Below are positions 48,453-60,900 of a DNA stretch of 64,000 nt, piece after piece. Source of the stretch: Neospora caninum Liverpool (Eukaryota > Apicomplexa > Conoidasida > Eucoccidiorida > Sarcocystidae); assembly GCF_000208865.1 (NCBI RefSeq), contig NC_018396.1, positions 4,397,101-4,461,100 on the forward strand. Direction: 5' to 3'. The translations under genes were made by a program, and so were the position numbers. Positions within the stretch are counted from its first letter, which is position 1. Each line of letters starts with the position of its first letter. Below the pieces are notes generated by a model that worked only from the letters and a program-made list of their open reading frames with translations, made no database searches and was not told where the DNA came from.

Positions 48453-49642
48453 CATCTATCTATATCTATCTATATCTATCTATGTATGTATATCTGTCTA
48501 TATCTATCTATCTTAGATAGATATGCATACGCGCGTCGGTCTACACGGACTCATAAGCGCGGTGAGGCTGTGGAGATGTTTCTTCTTTTTGCTTTGTGCA
48601 GATGCACTTGGACGTTTGCCGAAACGCGTACATGCAGATGAACGTCAAGATTTCTTTGTTTTCGCTCACGACGTCCGTTGCCGCTGTGATTGCGGGTATC
48701 TTCGGCATGAATCTGCCTCTCTTCGAGTCCCCTCAACCCGACCCGGTTCCTCGCCAGGAGCCTTTTGTCTCTTCCGCCTCTGCGCGCTCTCTTTCGGATC
48801 GCGGCGAAGAGCAGCCCGGAGGGGAATGCGCGCCTCCCGTCGCGCGAACGAACGCGAACATCGAAGTGGCAGGAGGAAACGCACAAGCCGCGCCGTCTCC
48901 TCAGGAGTCGAAACAAGGAGTCCCCGCTTCTCCGGTGTCTCCGCTGTCTCCTTCGCAGTCTGCTGTGGAGCGTCCGTCTGGTTCTCGATCGGGCGTCGAG
49001 TGTGGCGACCCGGCGTCTGGACGCGGTAACTTGCCGCGCGGGGAGGCAGTGGGGGAGAGCGATCACGCGCCGTCTGTGAACGCTTCTTCTCCCTCGGCGA
49101 CTTTGTCGGGGTGGCCGTCTCGACAGCAGCAGCTGTGGGGTGCGTTTTGCTCGTCCGTTTTTGCTTCGCCGCTCGGCTCCTTTTCGCTGGCTTTCCCGCG
49201 CACGCTCTGGCATGGCGCCGCAGTGGAGGAGTGGAAACAGGTGCTGCTGGCGAGAAGCCGAGCGTTTTCGCGGTGGGTGTTTGACCACTCCTTCTTCCTC
49301 GTTTCGGGCTTGGTTATTCTGCCGACCTGCGCGTGCGGATTCGTTTTCTGCAACCGCCTCGCGCGCATCTTTGCCCTCCATGGATGCTCCTCCGAGAAGG
49401 CTGGCGCGGGGCGCGGTCAACTCAGAAGGGCGGCGGCGGTCAGGAACGTTTTGGCTTTCCTCGCGAGGACAAAAGGGGAGACCAGCGCGTACGCCTTCTC
49501 GCGAAAAAAGCTCGCTCAACGGCCCCGCTTCTTCTTCCCATCCCTCTTCTCGTTCAATCGCCACGCCGCCAGGAACATGCCATTCCCGCCGGCAAGTGAG
49601 ATGCCGCGACCAAGACAAGACAGGAATCGGAACGGCCTGTAA
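43422..49642 (+). CDS. Mrs2/CorA-type magnesium transporter, 1166 aa
   Basis: Seven exons chain in phase: 43422-44417, 44851-45575, 46059-46417, 46636-46778, 47425-47528, 47882-48014 and 48602-49642. The first intron starts with GC rather than GT. The family core is clear: KILVRRTAILVQIENIGAVIT, LPFELRALE, the helix LLSDDGDMADMYLTD, EDHADVELLLEG, then RNAYMQMNVKISLFS and AGIFGMN. GMN (855-857) is the signature at the end of the first membrane helix; it forms the selectivity filter that passes hydrated Mg2+. The second helix is at about 1050-1073. Mrs2 proteins usually sit as pentamers in the inner mitochondrial membrane. The leader (MATRGGAISLAGRGLALRL, Arg-rich, no acidic residues) fits mitochondrial import. 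The protein is much longer than the usual 400-500 residues: a long N-terminal extension, Ser-rich inserts, and about 190 residues between GMN and helix 2. It is the only in-frame ATG upstream of the core exons. Confidence 0.9.
44418..44850 (+). other. GC-AG intron of the transporter gene
   Basis: The first coding exon ends ATCCAG and the intron begins GCAAGT, a textbook GC-AG donor with otherwise perfect consensus. The acceptor is TCGCAG at 44850. Both sides are phase 0. No suitable GT donor in phase lies nearby before the frame loses its protein character. Confidence 0.6.
46899..46917 (+). repeat. Short (AT)n run
   Basis: About nine AT units in the fourth intron of the transporter gene. Confidence 0.8.
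48180..48521 (+). repeat. Long TATC/TCTA microsatellite
   Basis: About 340 bases of mostly perfect TCTA tetranucleotide repeats, interrupted by TA-rich and TCTG variants. It lies in the sixth intron of the transporter gene and ends about 80 bases before the acceptor of the exon that carries the GMN motif. Confidence 0.95.
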
Positions 49643-49738
49643 GGGAAAACGCAAACACCGCAACAGAAGCTCTGCTCTCTCACTGCAAAGGGGACAAACA
49701 GGGGAAGACGTCCTTCTCTCTCCATTTCCCCGAATTCC

Positions 49739-49740
<2 letters not shown>

Positions 49741-49769
<29 letters not shown>

Positions 49770-49774
49770 TATAT
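49741..49774 (+). repeat. (TA)n microsatellite
   Basis: Alternating AT with one G interruption, about 100 bases past the transporter stop codon. Confidence 0.9.
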
Positions 49775-50625
49775 GGACGGATATGCATTATGTCCACATG
49801 CTTTCGTATGTTGTTACCAAGAGGTTCATGGGGAGAACAACATGGAACGAAAGTGGCTGCACGTCCTTGGGGGAATCGTGCTGTTGCAGAGAGTTCCCGT
49901 GATGTGTTTCGTTTGGTTTCCGGGACCGTTTTTGAGCTTCGCTATCTACAGATGTATAAATACACATGTACACATGTAGGTAAACAGGTACATAGGGAGG
50001 TATACATGTGCAGATGTAGGTACCGTTTGGGGATTTGCATGCACAGCGAAGAGAGAGGAAAACCAGGTAAGCTCCCCTGTCAGCATCGACTGAGAATTCG
50101 CCAGAACCGAGAGCGACTGCCGGTTCCACATCCGGCGAGTAAACAGACTTTTTTTCGGGCGCATCCTGTCCTTTTCCTCTGCTGAGTTTCCGTCTTCGTA
50201 CAGAGAAGCCTCTGCCTGTTACGGTTTTTGTTGTGTCCTCTGTGGGGAACTCTACCAGGGGAAGACGAAAGAACGTTTCCTCAGTTTTCTTTCGCTCTTT
50301 TAGAGACGCGCACCGTTTTTCGTTTCCGCAGATTCACAAAATTCAAGGCCCAGACAAAAAATGTGCAGTTTTTCTCGGAAGGGCGACTTTTTCTCATTCT
50401 ACCTGGCGTCGTTCGAGCCGCTGAAGAACGACGTCTTCTTCCCGCGCTCTCTGAACTTCATGCTTACCAATATGCACGCTTCACAGAATGGGCATGTGAC
50501 TGGCTTTCCTCCGAGTTTCGCCCCGCATGCACCATGACACGCTTTTAACTCGAGGGTCTCCCGAGACATTCACCTTGGTGCTCTCAGTGCCCGATACAGA
50601 ACTACATGCAGATACATACATACAT

Positions 50626-50653
50626 TCATATATATATATATATATATATATAT
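50626..50653 (+). repeat. (TA)n microsatellite
   Basis: A perfect TA run of about 28 bases in the intergenic region. Confidence 0.9.
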
Positions 50654-50937
50654 CGTCTTCACGCAAACCAACGGCTAGAACAGCGTGTTTCAGAACAGAG
50701 CTTCCTTGCAGCGGCACCAAGCAAATGGAAGTTGGCGCAGGACGGGCCGTTGCCGCCTGGTGATCCAGCCTGGTTCCGACTCCAGTTTTCACCACTCCCA
50801 CCGGTCTTGTCATTGACGAGAAAGAATGGTCTTGCGACTTCTTTCCGTCCCTTTCGATGCACGCATATAGATGAGTCCATGTGTAATCCAGCATTTCGCT
50901 GTAGGTTCGTCACCTATATGCATGCACGCGTGGTTGC

Positions 50938-50939
<2 letters not shown>

Positions 50940-50977
<38 letters not shown>

Positions 50978-51017
50978 CATTATATATACAATTTAGTGTA
51001 TATATATATATATATAT
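50940..51017 (+). repeat. Compound (TA)n tract
   Basis: Two TA runs separated by a short TA-rich spacer that can itself fold (ATTATATATACAATT). Intergenic. Confidence 0.9.
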
Positions 51018-51170
51018 GTAGGATATCTGTATTGTGCGGATGCGTATGCATGCGTACACGGACGTACACAGGCACTTGTGTGAGTTTGTCTCTGCTCATA
51101 GAGGTCTCTGAAAGTGCGTGTTTATGTGTCTGCCGTATACGGTGTTGACTCCCATTATAGGCACGCTGGG

Positions 51171-51173
<3 letters not shown>

Positions 51174-51209
<36 letters not shown>

Positions 51210-51210
51210 T
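51174..51210 (+). repeat. (TA)n microsatellite
   Basis: A perfect TA run of about 36 bases in the intergenic region. Confidence 0.9.
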
Positions 51211-51982
51211 CGCAGTCTGAGGTCAGCCAAGACCAGACGTTTAAGGCATAGAGGGGTGAGTGTATGCGCCTTAACTAATTTAGCATGGCCAAGAGTGAGA
51301 TGGAAGTGGTTTCGAGAATGCCGAAAGAAGTGGGAATGAGTGCAAGCAATAAATCATTGAGTTTTTCGCCACGGCAGATTTGGCGAGACCGTATGTCGCA
51401 GCGCTTTCGAAAGTCAAGCACGTGCATTGAACAGAATGTCATGTGAATGCACCATCAGTGAAGGATGTGGACTAGGAGCGCGGCCGAGAGCCACAAGTAG
51501 AGACGAGGAGGAGAAAGGGATCTTCCCTCGAAGCCCGACCAGTTGCTTGTCGTAAGGCTATTTGTTTCAGTGGCTTTTGCTTCTATCCGTCTCTCGTTTC
51601 TTTCTCTGTTTTTATGTGTAAGAAAAAGGTCGCCTTCCGCAGGCAGAGAGCCAGCTGCTCAGCGTTGTCTGGTCTTCTCGGTGTCACCTTTTCACAAACA
51701 GTTCTCGCGCTACGGCGTTTCCTCCATGCTCTGCCGAAATCTTTTTCTCGTGTTCTCTCTTCTCGTGGCTATCATCCCATTTTCTCCCTCTGTTTTGCCT
51801 CCGCTCCGACGTCCTTTTCGCGTTCTCTCCACTCTCCTACGAAAATGGTTGTGTCCCGAACCGCCTTCTGTCCAGCGGCTTGGCGCTGGTCTCTCTCGCC
51901 TCCGTTTTTGTCCCTGGTCTCTGTTCGATCTTCTTCATCTTCTCTCGCGTTTTTCAGTTTAAAAACGCGTTTCTCCACTTGC

Positions 51983-54900
51983 CTATGCGCCTTCCTCGAA
52001 CTGACCCGGCGCAGGAGCCGGATAGTACGACTGGGGTAGAGCCGAGTAGGCCATCTCGCCCTCTCTACCGTCGCGTCTTTGTCCGGGATGCCCAGAGAAG
52101 GCAAACGGAGGCTGCGATGGCCCGCCTCGATTCTGTCTGTCTAACCCGCCTTCTCGGGGCATGTAAGCCCCAGGCTGGAAGGGCGCCACGACGTTGGAGA
52201 CACCGCAACTCCCTCCCGAGGCTCCGGCCGCCGGCAGACCCATGCCGCCGTTCGGGCCTGCCTGGCTCAGGCCGGCACCGCCCGCGGGCGCGTTTCCCTC
52301 TCGACCCATCGCGTGACTTGGAAGCGCCGCCGACGCGTAGCTCGAGTGTCCTTCGCCGGGCGCCCCCGGGATCGGCGAGCCGTAGGAGTGCATGGGGACA
52401 GCAGGCGAGTACGAAGACAGGGGGTTCATGGGCCCCGACGGCGGACCGGCGCCAGACGGCCTGTGGCCCACATCGTACGGATTCGGAGGGTGGTTGTGGA
52501 AGTAGCCCGGAGGGAGTGCATGCATCTGAGGCTGCATGTTGCCCCGGTCGCCTCCACTGAAGAATGCTGGCCCGCGGTTCCCGCCTCCCGCAGGCGCCGG
52601 CACCGACCCCGAGTTGACATATGGCGTTTGCGGCGATGCGTGCATCTGGGACTGGAAAGGCGACGGGAGAGCAGGCGAGAAGGAGCCTTGGAGCTGTGGA
52701 TTCATCGGCTTCTGGGCCGAAGCGTCCGGCGCAGACAGGGACGGATTCTGCGAATAAGGCAGGAACGCCGGAGCCGACTGCGAAGTCCCGAGCGCATGCA
52801 TGCCGCCGGGGAGGCTCAGCGCGTGGCCGCCTTCAGCCATCGCGACGCCCGACGCCGGCACGCCACCCATGGCAGGCCCCGCAACTCCGGAGACAAACGA
52901 AGAGTGCGGCGTCATCTGTTGTCCCTGACTAGGGTGCGAGTGCTGGGCGCCAGAAGCCCCCCGGCTCGTGTCCCCAAAGTCCCCGTTCCGCGGCACAGGC
53001 CCGGCGACTCCAGACTCGAGCGCCGACGGCTTCGTGCCCGACCCCGGCGCGAAATTCCCGTGGATCCCTGGCTTCCCCATCGCCGAAAAGGCTGCGGGCA
53101 TGCTGCGCCCGGGCTGCGTCTGGTGACTCATGTGAGTCTGGCCGTGCCCCTGTATCGGCGACATGGGCCCTCTGTGGGGCTGTGGGGCCTGGAGCGCATC
53201 TGCGCGCGCCGCCGCGGTGTTCGCCATGGAACCATACATGGACGAGGGCATCCCTCCCGGATACGCCGACGCGGCCGCGAAAGAGGCCTGCATATTCGGA
53301 GAGACACCCTCTTGGCTGGAAGCCATTTCGCGGGCCCCGCCAGGAGTCGCAGCGAGACCCATCATTTGAGCCGGCGGTGGGGCGTTGGGATCCTGGTGAG
53401 GCGTCAGAGACGCAGATTGCGCATGGGGGAGAAAAGGCGAGGAGTGCTGGACCAGGAACGCCCCGGGAGTGCCCGCACTGGTGTCCGAGGGCCGAACGCC
53501 CGGCATCAGTTGCTGGTTGCCTCCGAACGGCCCTGGCGTCATCCCCATCATGGACGGATTCCCGCACGCGTTTTCGAAACCCTGAGACAGAGCAGAAGGG
53601 TATGGGGACGGCGCCATGGCCCCTTGCACCCCACGGGCGTGGTGGTTGAGCGTCGCGCCGTCTGCCTCTTCTTTCTTTGGTGGACTGCCTCCCACGCCCA
53701 CTTGCGCGCGGTCGGGGCCACCTTCATGGCCGTGTCTTTCTTCTCCCATCTTCAGACCCGGCGGGGTGTTGAAAGCCGGGCTCGCTGCGCTCGGATTCGG
53801 GGTCGCCGACTCTGCAGCCCCCTTCTCTCCGCCCGGCGCCGAGGCCGGCTGCTTCTTTTGACGTTTCCGCGCAGGCTGAGCCTTCGCTCCGGCTCCCGCA
53901 GCAGCTGAGGGATTCCGCTTCTGCTTGCTGCCTGCAGACGACGGGAGCGAAGACGAGAGAGAAGACACAGACGGCGTCGAGTACGGGCCCCCCGGAAGAG
54001 CTCCGGCGCCCCAGCCGGCGGGGCAAGGGCTCTCCTGTCCGTCTCTCCGGTTCAGACTCGCCTCGTCTCCGGCGGCGCGAGGGACGTTCGGCGTACCGAC
54101 AGGATACTGCATGTAGTTCGAGTCCTGGACCATTTCATCTTTTCCCGCGGCTGGCGCTCTGCCTGGCACCGGATAGCCATACCCTCCGCCCTCTGGATAG
54201 ACGCAAGAGACTCCCGGGAGTCCGGAGCTCCCCGCATACCGTCGCCGCGCGTCCTCGCTCCGGGCCCCACCAGACTGACCGCCAGGCGCCCCAAAGTACG
54301 CCGCAGGCCCGTGGGTCGCCTCGGAGGCTAGCCCCGCAGGGTATGGGTCAGCTGGCCCTGCACCGGGGCCGCCCTGGCCCGGATGGGGTGCGGGCGCGCC
54401 GCTGGCGGGGGCTTCCCCGGGGACCCCTGGCGAAGCCTGGGGTACTGCGGAGCTGTGGGGCGAAGGAGAGAAGTACTGGGGGCCGAGCGAGGGATTGTAC
54501 TCCTGGGGCGTCGCAGGCGGCACTCGATACGCCCCGCCGCCCGACTGCTGCGCGGCCTCATACCCAAATTCCCCCCCTGGGCCGCCGTAGTTGTGGTGTC
54601 CCTCCCCGTCCACCCGCGCTCCGCTCCTGTCGCCGCCCACTGGGCCTTGCGACCCTGTCTCCTGGCCCGTGCTTCCTGCCCGGTCCCCTTCCGGGTCGCC
54701 AGTCGACCGGGCCTCAGGGCCCATCGGGGCTGGGTAATAAAACCCAGGAGAGGATGGAGACAGATTCTTGGCACCTTTCACCAAGCCAGCACCGGAGTCC
54801 GATTCCTTCCCTCCCGAAATGCGCCTTTCGGCCGGAGCGCCGGGACGTTGGCCTGGCCCGCATCCATGCATGGTGGAAGACACGGCACCGGCAGAAGTAT

Positions 54901-57900
54901 CGGACTCGCGCTCTCTCAACCCCGAAGCATCTTGCCGAGGAACTTGGAACGCGAAGGTCGGATTCTCCCCTGCGCCCGCAGGGTGTCTCCCGGCTCCTCC
55001 CGCGAGTTGGGGCCCTCCAGGCTGCGCGTAGGGACCCGCAACGACAGAGCCGCCTGCTGGGGTTTGCAGATACGACCCAGACATGGAAGAGTATGCATGG
55101 TGCATGGGCGTAGAGGACGGGAATGGTCCTCGCCCGTTCCCTGGTGCGGCCCCTCTTGGTGGGTAGCCACCTGGCCCCGGCGGAGAGACACCGACTGCTG
55201 GGGCGCCTGCGGCCGAGTGAGCGTCCGCAGGGCCGTGCAGGGGCGTTCCAGACGCCGCAGTGGGGACAAAAGGATTCGGCTTTTGAGGGAGACCCGCCGC
55301 AGAGGAAAAGACTGAACTTGCTCCTTCGTCACCTCTGTAAGGTGGCGAGAGCGAGACAGCGGCGGCATCCGACCCACTGCCGCCACTTTTCCCGTCGGGT
55401 AGAACGCCCCCTTTCGCCTCCAACGAGGAGACATTTCCGACCGCACCCGCAGTGTCCGCTCGTTGGGTTCCAAACACGCCGGCGCCGGCATGCGGCGGCC
55501 CCGCGGCCCCCTCGCCGCTAAACGCAGGCGGACCGCAGTCAGCGCCAGGCTTCGCGTGAGCCGCGCCTGCAGCGGGAAGCGCCTCAGATCCGGGTTTCCC
55601 GGACTCTGGCGCGCCGTCTTCTCTGGATCGCACAGCCACGCCGCTCGCTGGCTTGGAGCCGGCGGGCCCATGAGACCCGAAAGGCGCCTGGCGATCTTCA
55701 CTTCCAGCGGAGGCCGAGAACGAAGAACCGTCTCTCCTTGGGCCCTGAGGATAGGCCGCACTTTCTCCGCCCGAGGCGCCTGGCGGGACGCCGCCGTGGA
55801 AGGCACCTGACGGAAAGCCGCCCGGAGCCGTGCCGCTGGGTAGCGCAGGAAGAGACGGGTACGGGCCAGCAGGCGCGGCAGACGAGGACTGGAAAGAAGG
55901 CGACTCCTGAGTCTTTTCCGGCTTCCCCGCAGGCGCCGATCGACCACCGGGCGCGGGTTGTAGCATCCCGCCCATTTGGGGAGAATTTGAACCCGAGGGC
56001 CCTGGGCCAGGCATCCCTGCGGGTGGGGCGAGCATTCGTGCTCGTGGATCGCCACCGGTTCCCTTTTCTTCACTCGACGGCTCGTGGGGTCTCTGAAAGG
56101 AGACAGGCATGGACTGCGGGTACGGCTGCGCCCCTGGAGGTCCGCCGCCATGGCCTGGGTAGGAGACATGAGGTCCATAGGACGGCGGAGGCGCCGAGGG
56201 ACACTGCGTGTAGAAGTAGGGCGAGGGCGGCGCTCCAGCGTCGGGCCCTGTGGGGGGGCCGTGTCTGTCCTTGGAGAAAGGCCGATAATACGCTGGAGCC
56301 GAGATGTCTCCTTCGCGCCCCATCGAGAGTCGAGCTGCGCCCTTAGGGTCCTGCGATGGTCCTGGCCCAGGAGACGGCGGGGTCGCCACCACATTCCCGC
56401 CTAAGGGGACAGGGCCCTGCGGGGGCGCACCGCCCGGGGTGGAGAGCAGGACTCTGGGGGGAGGCGAGGCCTGTTGTTTGGAATGCAGAGACGAACCCGA
56501 GACGAAAGAGGAATAGGCGGCAGAAGGCCCCGAGGGCGGAGCCGACAGCGACCCAGCTCCTGTCCGCGCCATCGCGAAGTGGGCCGCCAGAGAAGACGGT
56601 GGATGGCGAGAAGATGGACCTTCCGTCGTGGTCCTGGAGTACAGCGCGGACGTGCGGTGACCCGCCTGGTGACTGCGGTAGAGGGCCAGCACCTCCGGCA
56701 GCTGCGGCTTCCGGAACGCCTCGAGTGAAGCGACTGCCGGTGTGACGATCGCGGGCCCCGCGGTTGCGAGGCCGAGGTTGGGCGGAAGAGCCGCGAGCGA
56801 AGAGCGAGAGGACTGCTGAATCCAGTGTGTGGCGCAGGCCAAGAGCTGTTCTTGTTCTTCTCGCTGGAGCGCCAGGTTGACAATCAAGAGCCAGGGCGCG
56901 AGGCCCGCGCCGAACTGATGGGGATAGAGAGGCCCAGTGAGAGGCAAGACGCCAAGGCACAGCCGGTTGGAAGCCGAGAGCGGATCCGGTACCTTCGCTC
57001 TGGAAGAGACCGCCTCCACAGGATCGGCGGGCGACATGCGAGGCGACGCAGAGGAGGTGTACAGGAGGGACGGCGCTTCCTGGCGGTGTACGTAGGAACT
57101 GAGCAGGTGGTTCGCCCCGTCCAAGAACCGCAGCTGAGAGGGGTGCGGGGGCACCAGCAGCGAGTTGCTCGGAACCCCGGGAGGCAGGAGACTGCGGACA
57201 CCGAGCGCGTCCGATAAGCTGTTGAGGGCGGCGAGCCGTTTTCGCATGCTGTCGCTGCAGCGACAGACGAGGGAAGCAGCCAACTTGATGCCTTCTGCTT
57301 CTTGTTGACTGATTTCCGCAGGGATCCACGCGTCGCGGAGACTCGCGCCTCGCAGGCGCGCCTTCTCCGCGTCGCTTCTCTGACCCCCCGCGGCCGCTCC
57401 CGCGGAAGAAAAAGACGCTCGGGCCCTCTCGCCTGACACGGTCTCTGCTCCGCACGCGCGCAAGCGCCGGGCTCCGGACGCCGATCGAGGTGTCGAGGCG
57501 GACCGGCCTGCGAAGCGGGCCGGCTGGAACAAGTGCGACGCGGAGCAGGCGAGTGCTCCCAAGCTCTTTCGCGTCACGCAGCGAATCATCTCGTGGAAAG
57601 TCGGCCCCTCGACCCCGAAGGCCGCGGCTGCACCCAGAGCCGAGCGCGAAGTTTTCCACGCCGGCGACGCCTTCTGCGCGGACTCTGCTTCCTGGTCCAC
57701 TTCGCGTTCGTTGAGCATAAGCCAAAAGCCGCACTTCTCCGCGGTCGAGGCAAGAAAAGACAGAGACTTCTCTCCGACCTCTCCCTCTTTTTCCTGCTCC
57801 GCTCGCCGCTTCGTCTTTGACGCGCACGAGTCTTGACCGTCCTCTCTGCCCGCTGAGAGGTGTTCTCTCTCTGCGAGAGTCTTCTCTGCCGCTTTCTCTG

Positions 57901-60900
57901 CCTCTCTGCTGCCGTCTGCCTGTCCACCTGCGACCGTGTCTCTCGCAGGCGCACACGGCCCCGGCACAGGTGTCTCCTTCGACCCGGGTCCCGTTACCAG
58001 CGCGCTCGCCTCCGAAGCAGTGCCAGGCGAGACCAGAGTGTGTCGCGACCGCTTCTTCACGCGCCCAGCAGGGGGCGCGGTGCCGAAGGCGGCGGAAAAG
58101 AATGCGCGGTTCGCCGTGATCGCAGGCGACGGAAGCGGGAGGGACCGAAGAGCAAAGGATCCAAAGTGCCTGCCTAGGTCCCCTGTCCTCAGGTGGTCGG
58201 GAAGCCCCAGGCCGTAGGCCAGGGGGTTCAGGTCTGCAAGTGCCTCCCACACTGTCTCCGCGCCAGCCACGTTTCCACCCCACACGGTCCCCACACGCGC
58301 AACCGCAAGCGTACAGTCGGCTGGAGACGCTTTCTCGCCTGATCGCGCTCCAGAGGCCTTTCGAGGCCCCAACAAGGCGCGCAGCAGCGAGTCGACGCTC
58401 TCCCTATCCGCGGCTTCTTTCCCCTTTTGACAAGAGGGCGAGGTTTCCGTATTCGTCTTCAGTTGCGAAGCGGCAAGAGACAGGAGCAGCTGGAGACGAA
58501 GAGGAAGAGGATACTTGTTCAGGTCTGAGAATCCGCCCAGTTTTATCTCTGTCGGAAGAGCCGAGTCCGCCGTCGCTTGGCGGGGCTCCCCCCCACAGCC
58601 TTTCTCCCCCCCGACACTGAGAGGAACATCAGCCGGAGACGGGAGAGATAGCAGGGGCGAAAGAGACTGTAGGAGGAAGCGAGACAAGCCGTAGATCCCA
58701 GTCCTGGGATACGCATCATATCCGTTCCGCCTTTCTCGGCATCGCCGTCGCACCACCTTCAAGAACCGATGCACAGGAGACGTTTTCGGGACTGTTCTGG
58801 AGGTCGAAACGCAGACGTGTCTTTTGTCGAGCACCCTCGAGCACCAGAGCACCAGATCTTGAATGAAGGAACCGCCAAGGGGGTAAACGGAGAAGACGAC
58901 CGACAGCCTGTCGTCCGCGGTCTCCCCTTCCAGTCGTCTTCGCTTGACGGCGAAAGGAGTGTCCCTTGATGCAGGCCTCCTTTTCCCTGTCTCGGTCCAC
59001 ACAGATCCCGTCTCGACCCCACCCTCTTCCTCCTCGTCGCCCCATTCGACGACGACGACTGTTTTTTCATGCGCACGTTCCCCGTTTTCCTCCTGTCCCT
59101 CCAGGGTCTTCGCCGGCGCCTGCCGCTTCGCTCCGACGGCAGGCATGGCCGCGTCCTGCTGGCCCTCGCTCGCTGATACCCGCTTCTCGCCGTCTGCCGC
59201 AGACGAAGCGCGGCGCGAGGTCTCCAAATGTGGGGAGAGGCGCGAAGAGACGAACGCGCTGAAAAAGGCCGACGGCGGCTGGTTGTCCACCAAGGGCGCG
59301 AACGCGGGGGACGCGAGACTCTCGCAAACACTGTGCGAGAAGAGAGGAGGGCCGGGCGAAAACAAAGAGACAGTTCGTCCTCCCGCGAGGTGCTGTCGGG
59401 GGCGGAAAGGGTAGAAGTTTTCTTGGAACGTGGGGTGTCTCCGGACGTGCTTGTAGTACTGCTGGAGGAGGAGAACGAGCATTGGGTGTCTTTGGCCTCG
59501 GGGCTGAGTCACCATTTTCCTCAAGTGCGCGCGCAAAAGCAGATACTGCTCGCGACACTCCGCAGGCGACCGAAGGCGCGAGACGGCAGACGACGCCATT
59601 GCGTCTCCGATCGACACGAGAGAGATGCCTTGAGGCGAAAAGGAAGACTGTTTCCGACCGCCTTCGCTTCCGGCCAAGGCGTTCGACAGCCACGTCCCTG
59701 AGTTGCTCAAGGTTGTCGAGACGAGGTCCCAGTTGACTGACCGGGACGAGTACGTCAGCACGGAGGGGAACGACTTGGGGTCAGCCGGAATCTCTTTTCC
59801 GTTCTTCTCTGGGGAGTTTCCGTCTTTTTGGCCGACCGACCCTCCAGAGGCATCGCCCTTCCCCCCCCCCTCTCCGTCCTTCTCGGCGTTTTCCGCGCCT
59901 CTAGCTTCCCTCTCCCTCTCTTCGCGCTCGACCGACGCGAGCAGCGAAAGCAGCCTTCCCTTCTTGCCCCAGAAAGAGAGCTTGGGCCCTTTCTTGTGTC
60001 CGTCGGATCCCCTCTCCTGACTGGACTCCTCTTCTCGCAGTCTCCTACGCTGGAGCAGACGCGTGAGGCCCGCGACGACTTGCAGCTGCCGCTTCCTCGC
60101 CTCCACACCACGGACCGGCAACGCCGCCCGAGACTTGTGTGACCCGATCGCGATGTAGTGCGGATTTGGTTGTCCGAACTTCTTCACCAGAGCTAAAAGC
60201 ATCGCGCTCTCATTCAAATCCCACTGCGGATGCGATCGCTCACCTCCCGGACGCCCCCGGGCAAAAGCCGCCAACGTCCCGCCAGAAAGCCCCCCCGTGT
60301 ACACACCGATGCCGCGTTGGGCTCCAAAGTCGTCCCGGGCGCGAGCCAGAGACAGGCCCGCGGCCGCGCCCTGCTGGCCCTTCAGGTGCGCGCCGGCTGG
60401 GGCTCCAGGCAGCATCAGGTGCGGGTGCCGACCCCGAGGAGACACCGCGGTCGCTCCGGGCCCCTGCGGCGCGGCAGGAGCTCCTGCCGCCGGCACGCCC
60501 CCGGGGAGACCCGGTCGGCCAGAGCCTGCAGGCGGATACCCCGAGAACGGCGCCTTCGAAAGATACGGGGAAGAGAAGAGCGGCAGGCGTTGTCCAGACT
60601 CCGACGGGAAGAGACGGTCCGCGAGGGCCGGGTCCGTTTTGAATCCAGCCTGGCGGTGGGCGTACGCGGCCGCAGCTTGAGACGGGTGCAAATAGGGATA
60701 GGTTCCCAGGCTGTGTTCTGCCCCTGCTTCAGCAGACCGAGGATCCGAGCCATCCGCGACGCGCCCCCGGTCGGCTCCTGGGGCGCCTGGGTAATAGAGC
60801 CCGGGCGGGGCCGGAGACAGGTGACTGGGCGCCTGAACCAGAACAAAACACCGAAAAAACACCGTGCTCGGCGTTCCTCTCCTTCACATGCGTCTCGCAA

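Larger units (their letters stand above)
49643..51982. other. Intergenic between convergent genes, rich in (TA)n
   Basis: This holds the 3' flanks of the transporter gene and of the giant SANT-domain gene. It contains four (TA)n tracts, listed separately. Plus-strand frames at 50228-50548 and 51543-52039 lack splice support and protein character. No gene is seen. Confidence 0.4.

Noticed and set aside
48168..48641. Plus-strand frame of repeating Tyr-Leu-Ser-Ile
   Set aside because: It is a direct translation of the TCTA microsatellite in an intron.
52313..53908. Plus-strand open frame of 531 codons opposite the giant SANT-domain exon
   Set aside because: It is an antisense shadow: the minus-strand exon is GC-rich with strong third-position bias, which clears stops from the opposite strand. 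The translated product is an Arg-rich jumble with no domain.
54916..58283. Two long minus-strand frames (492 and 646 codons) inside the giant exon
   Set aside because: They are out of frame with the phase-supported reading that carries the SANT domain, are Arg/Ser/Pro-rich and have no splice support. They look like composition artefacts.
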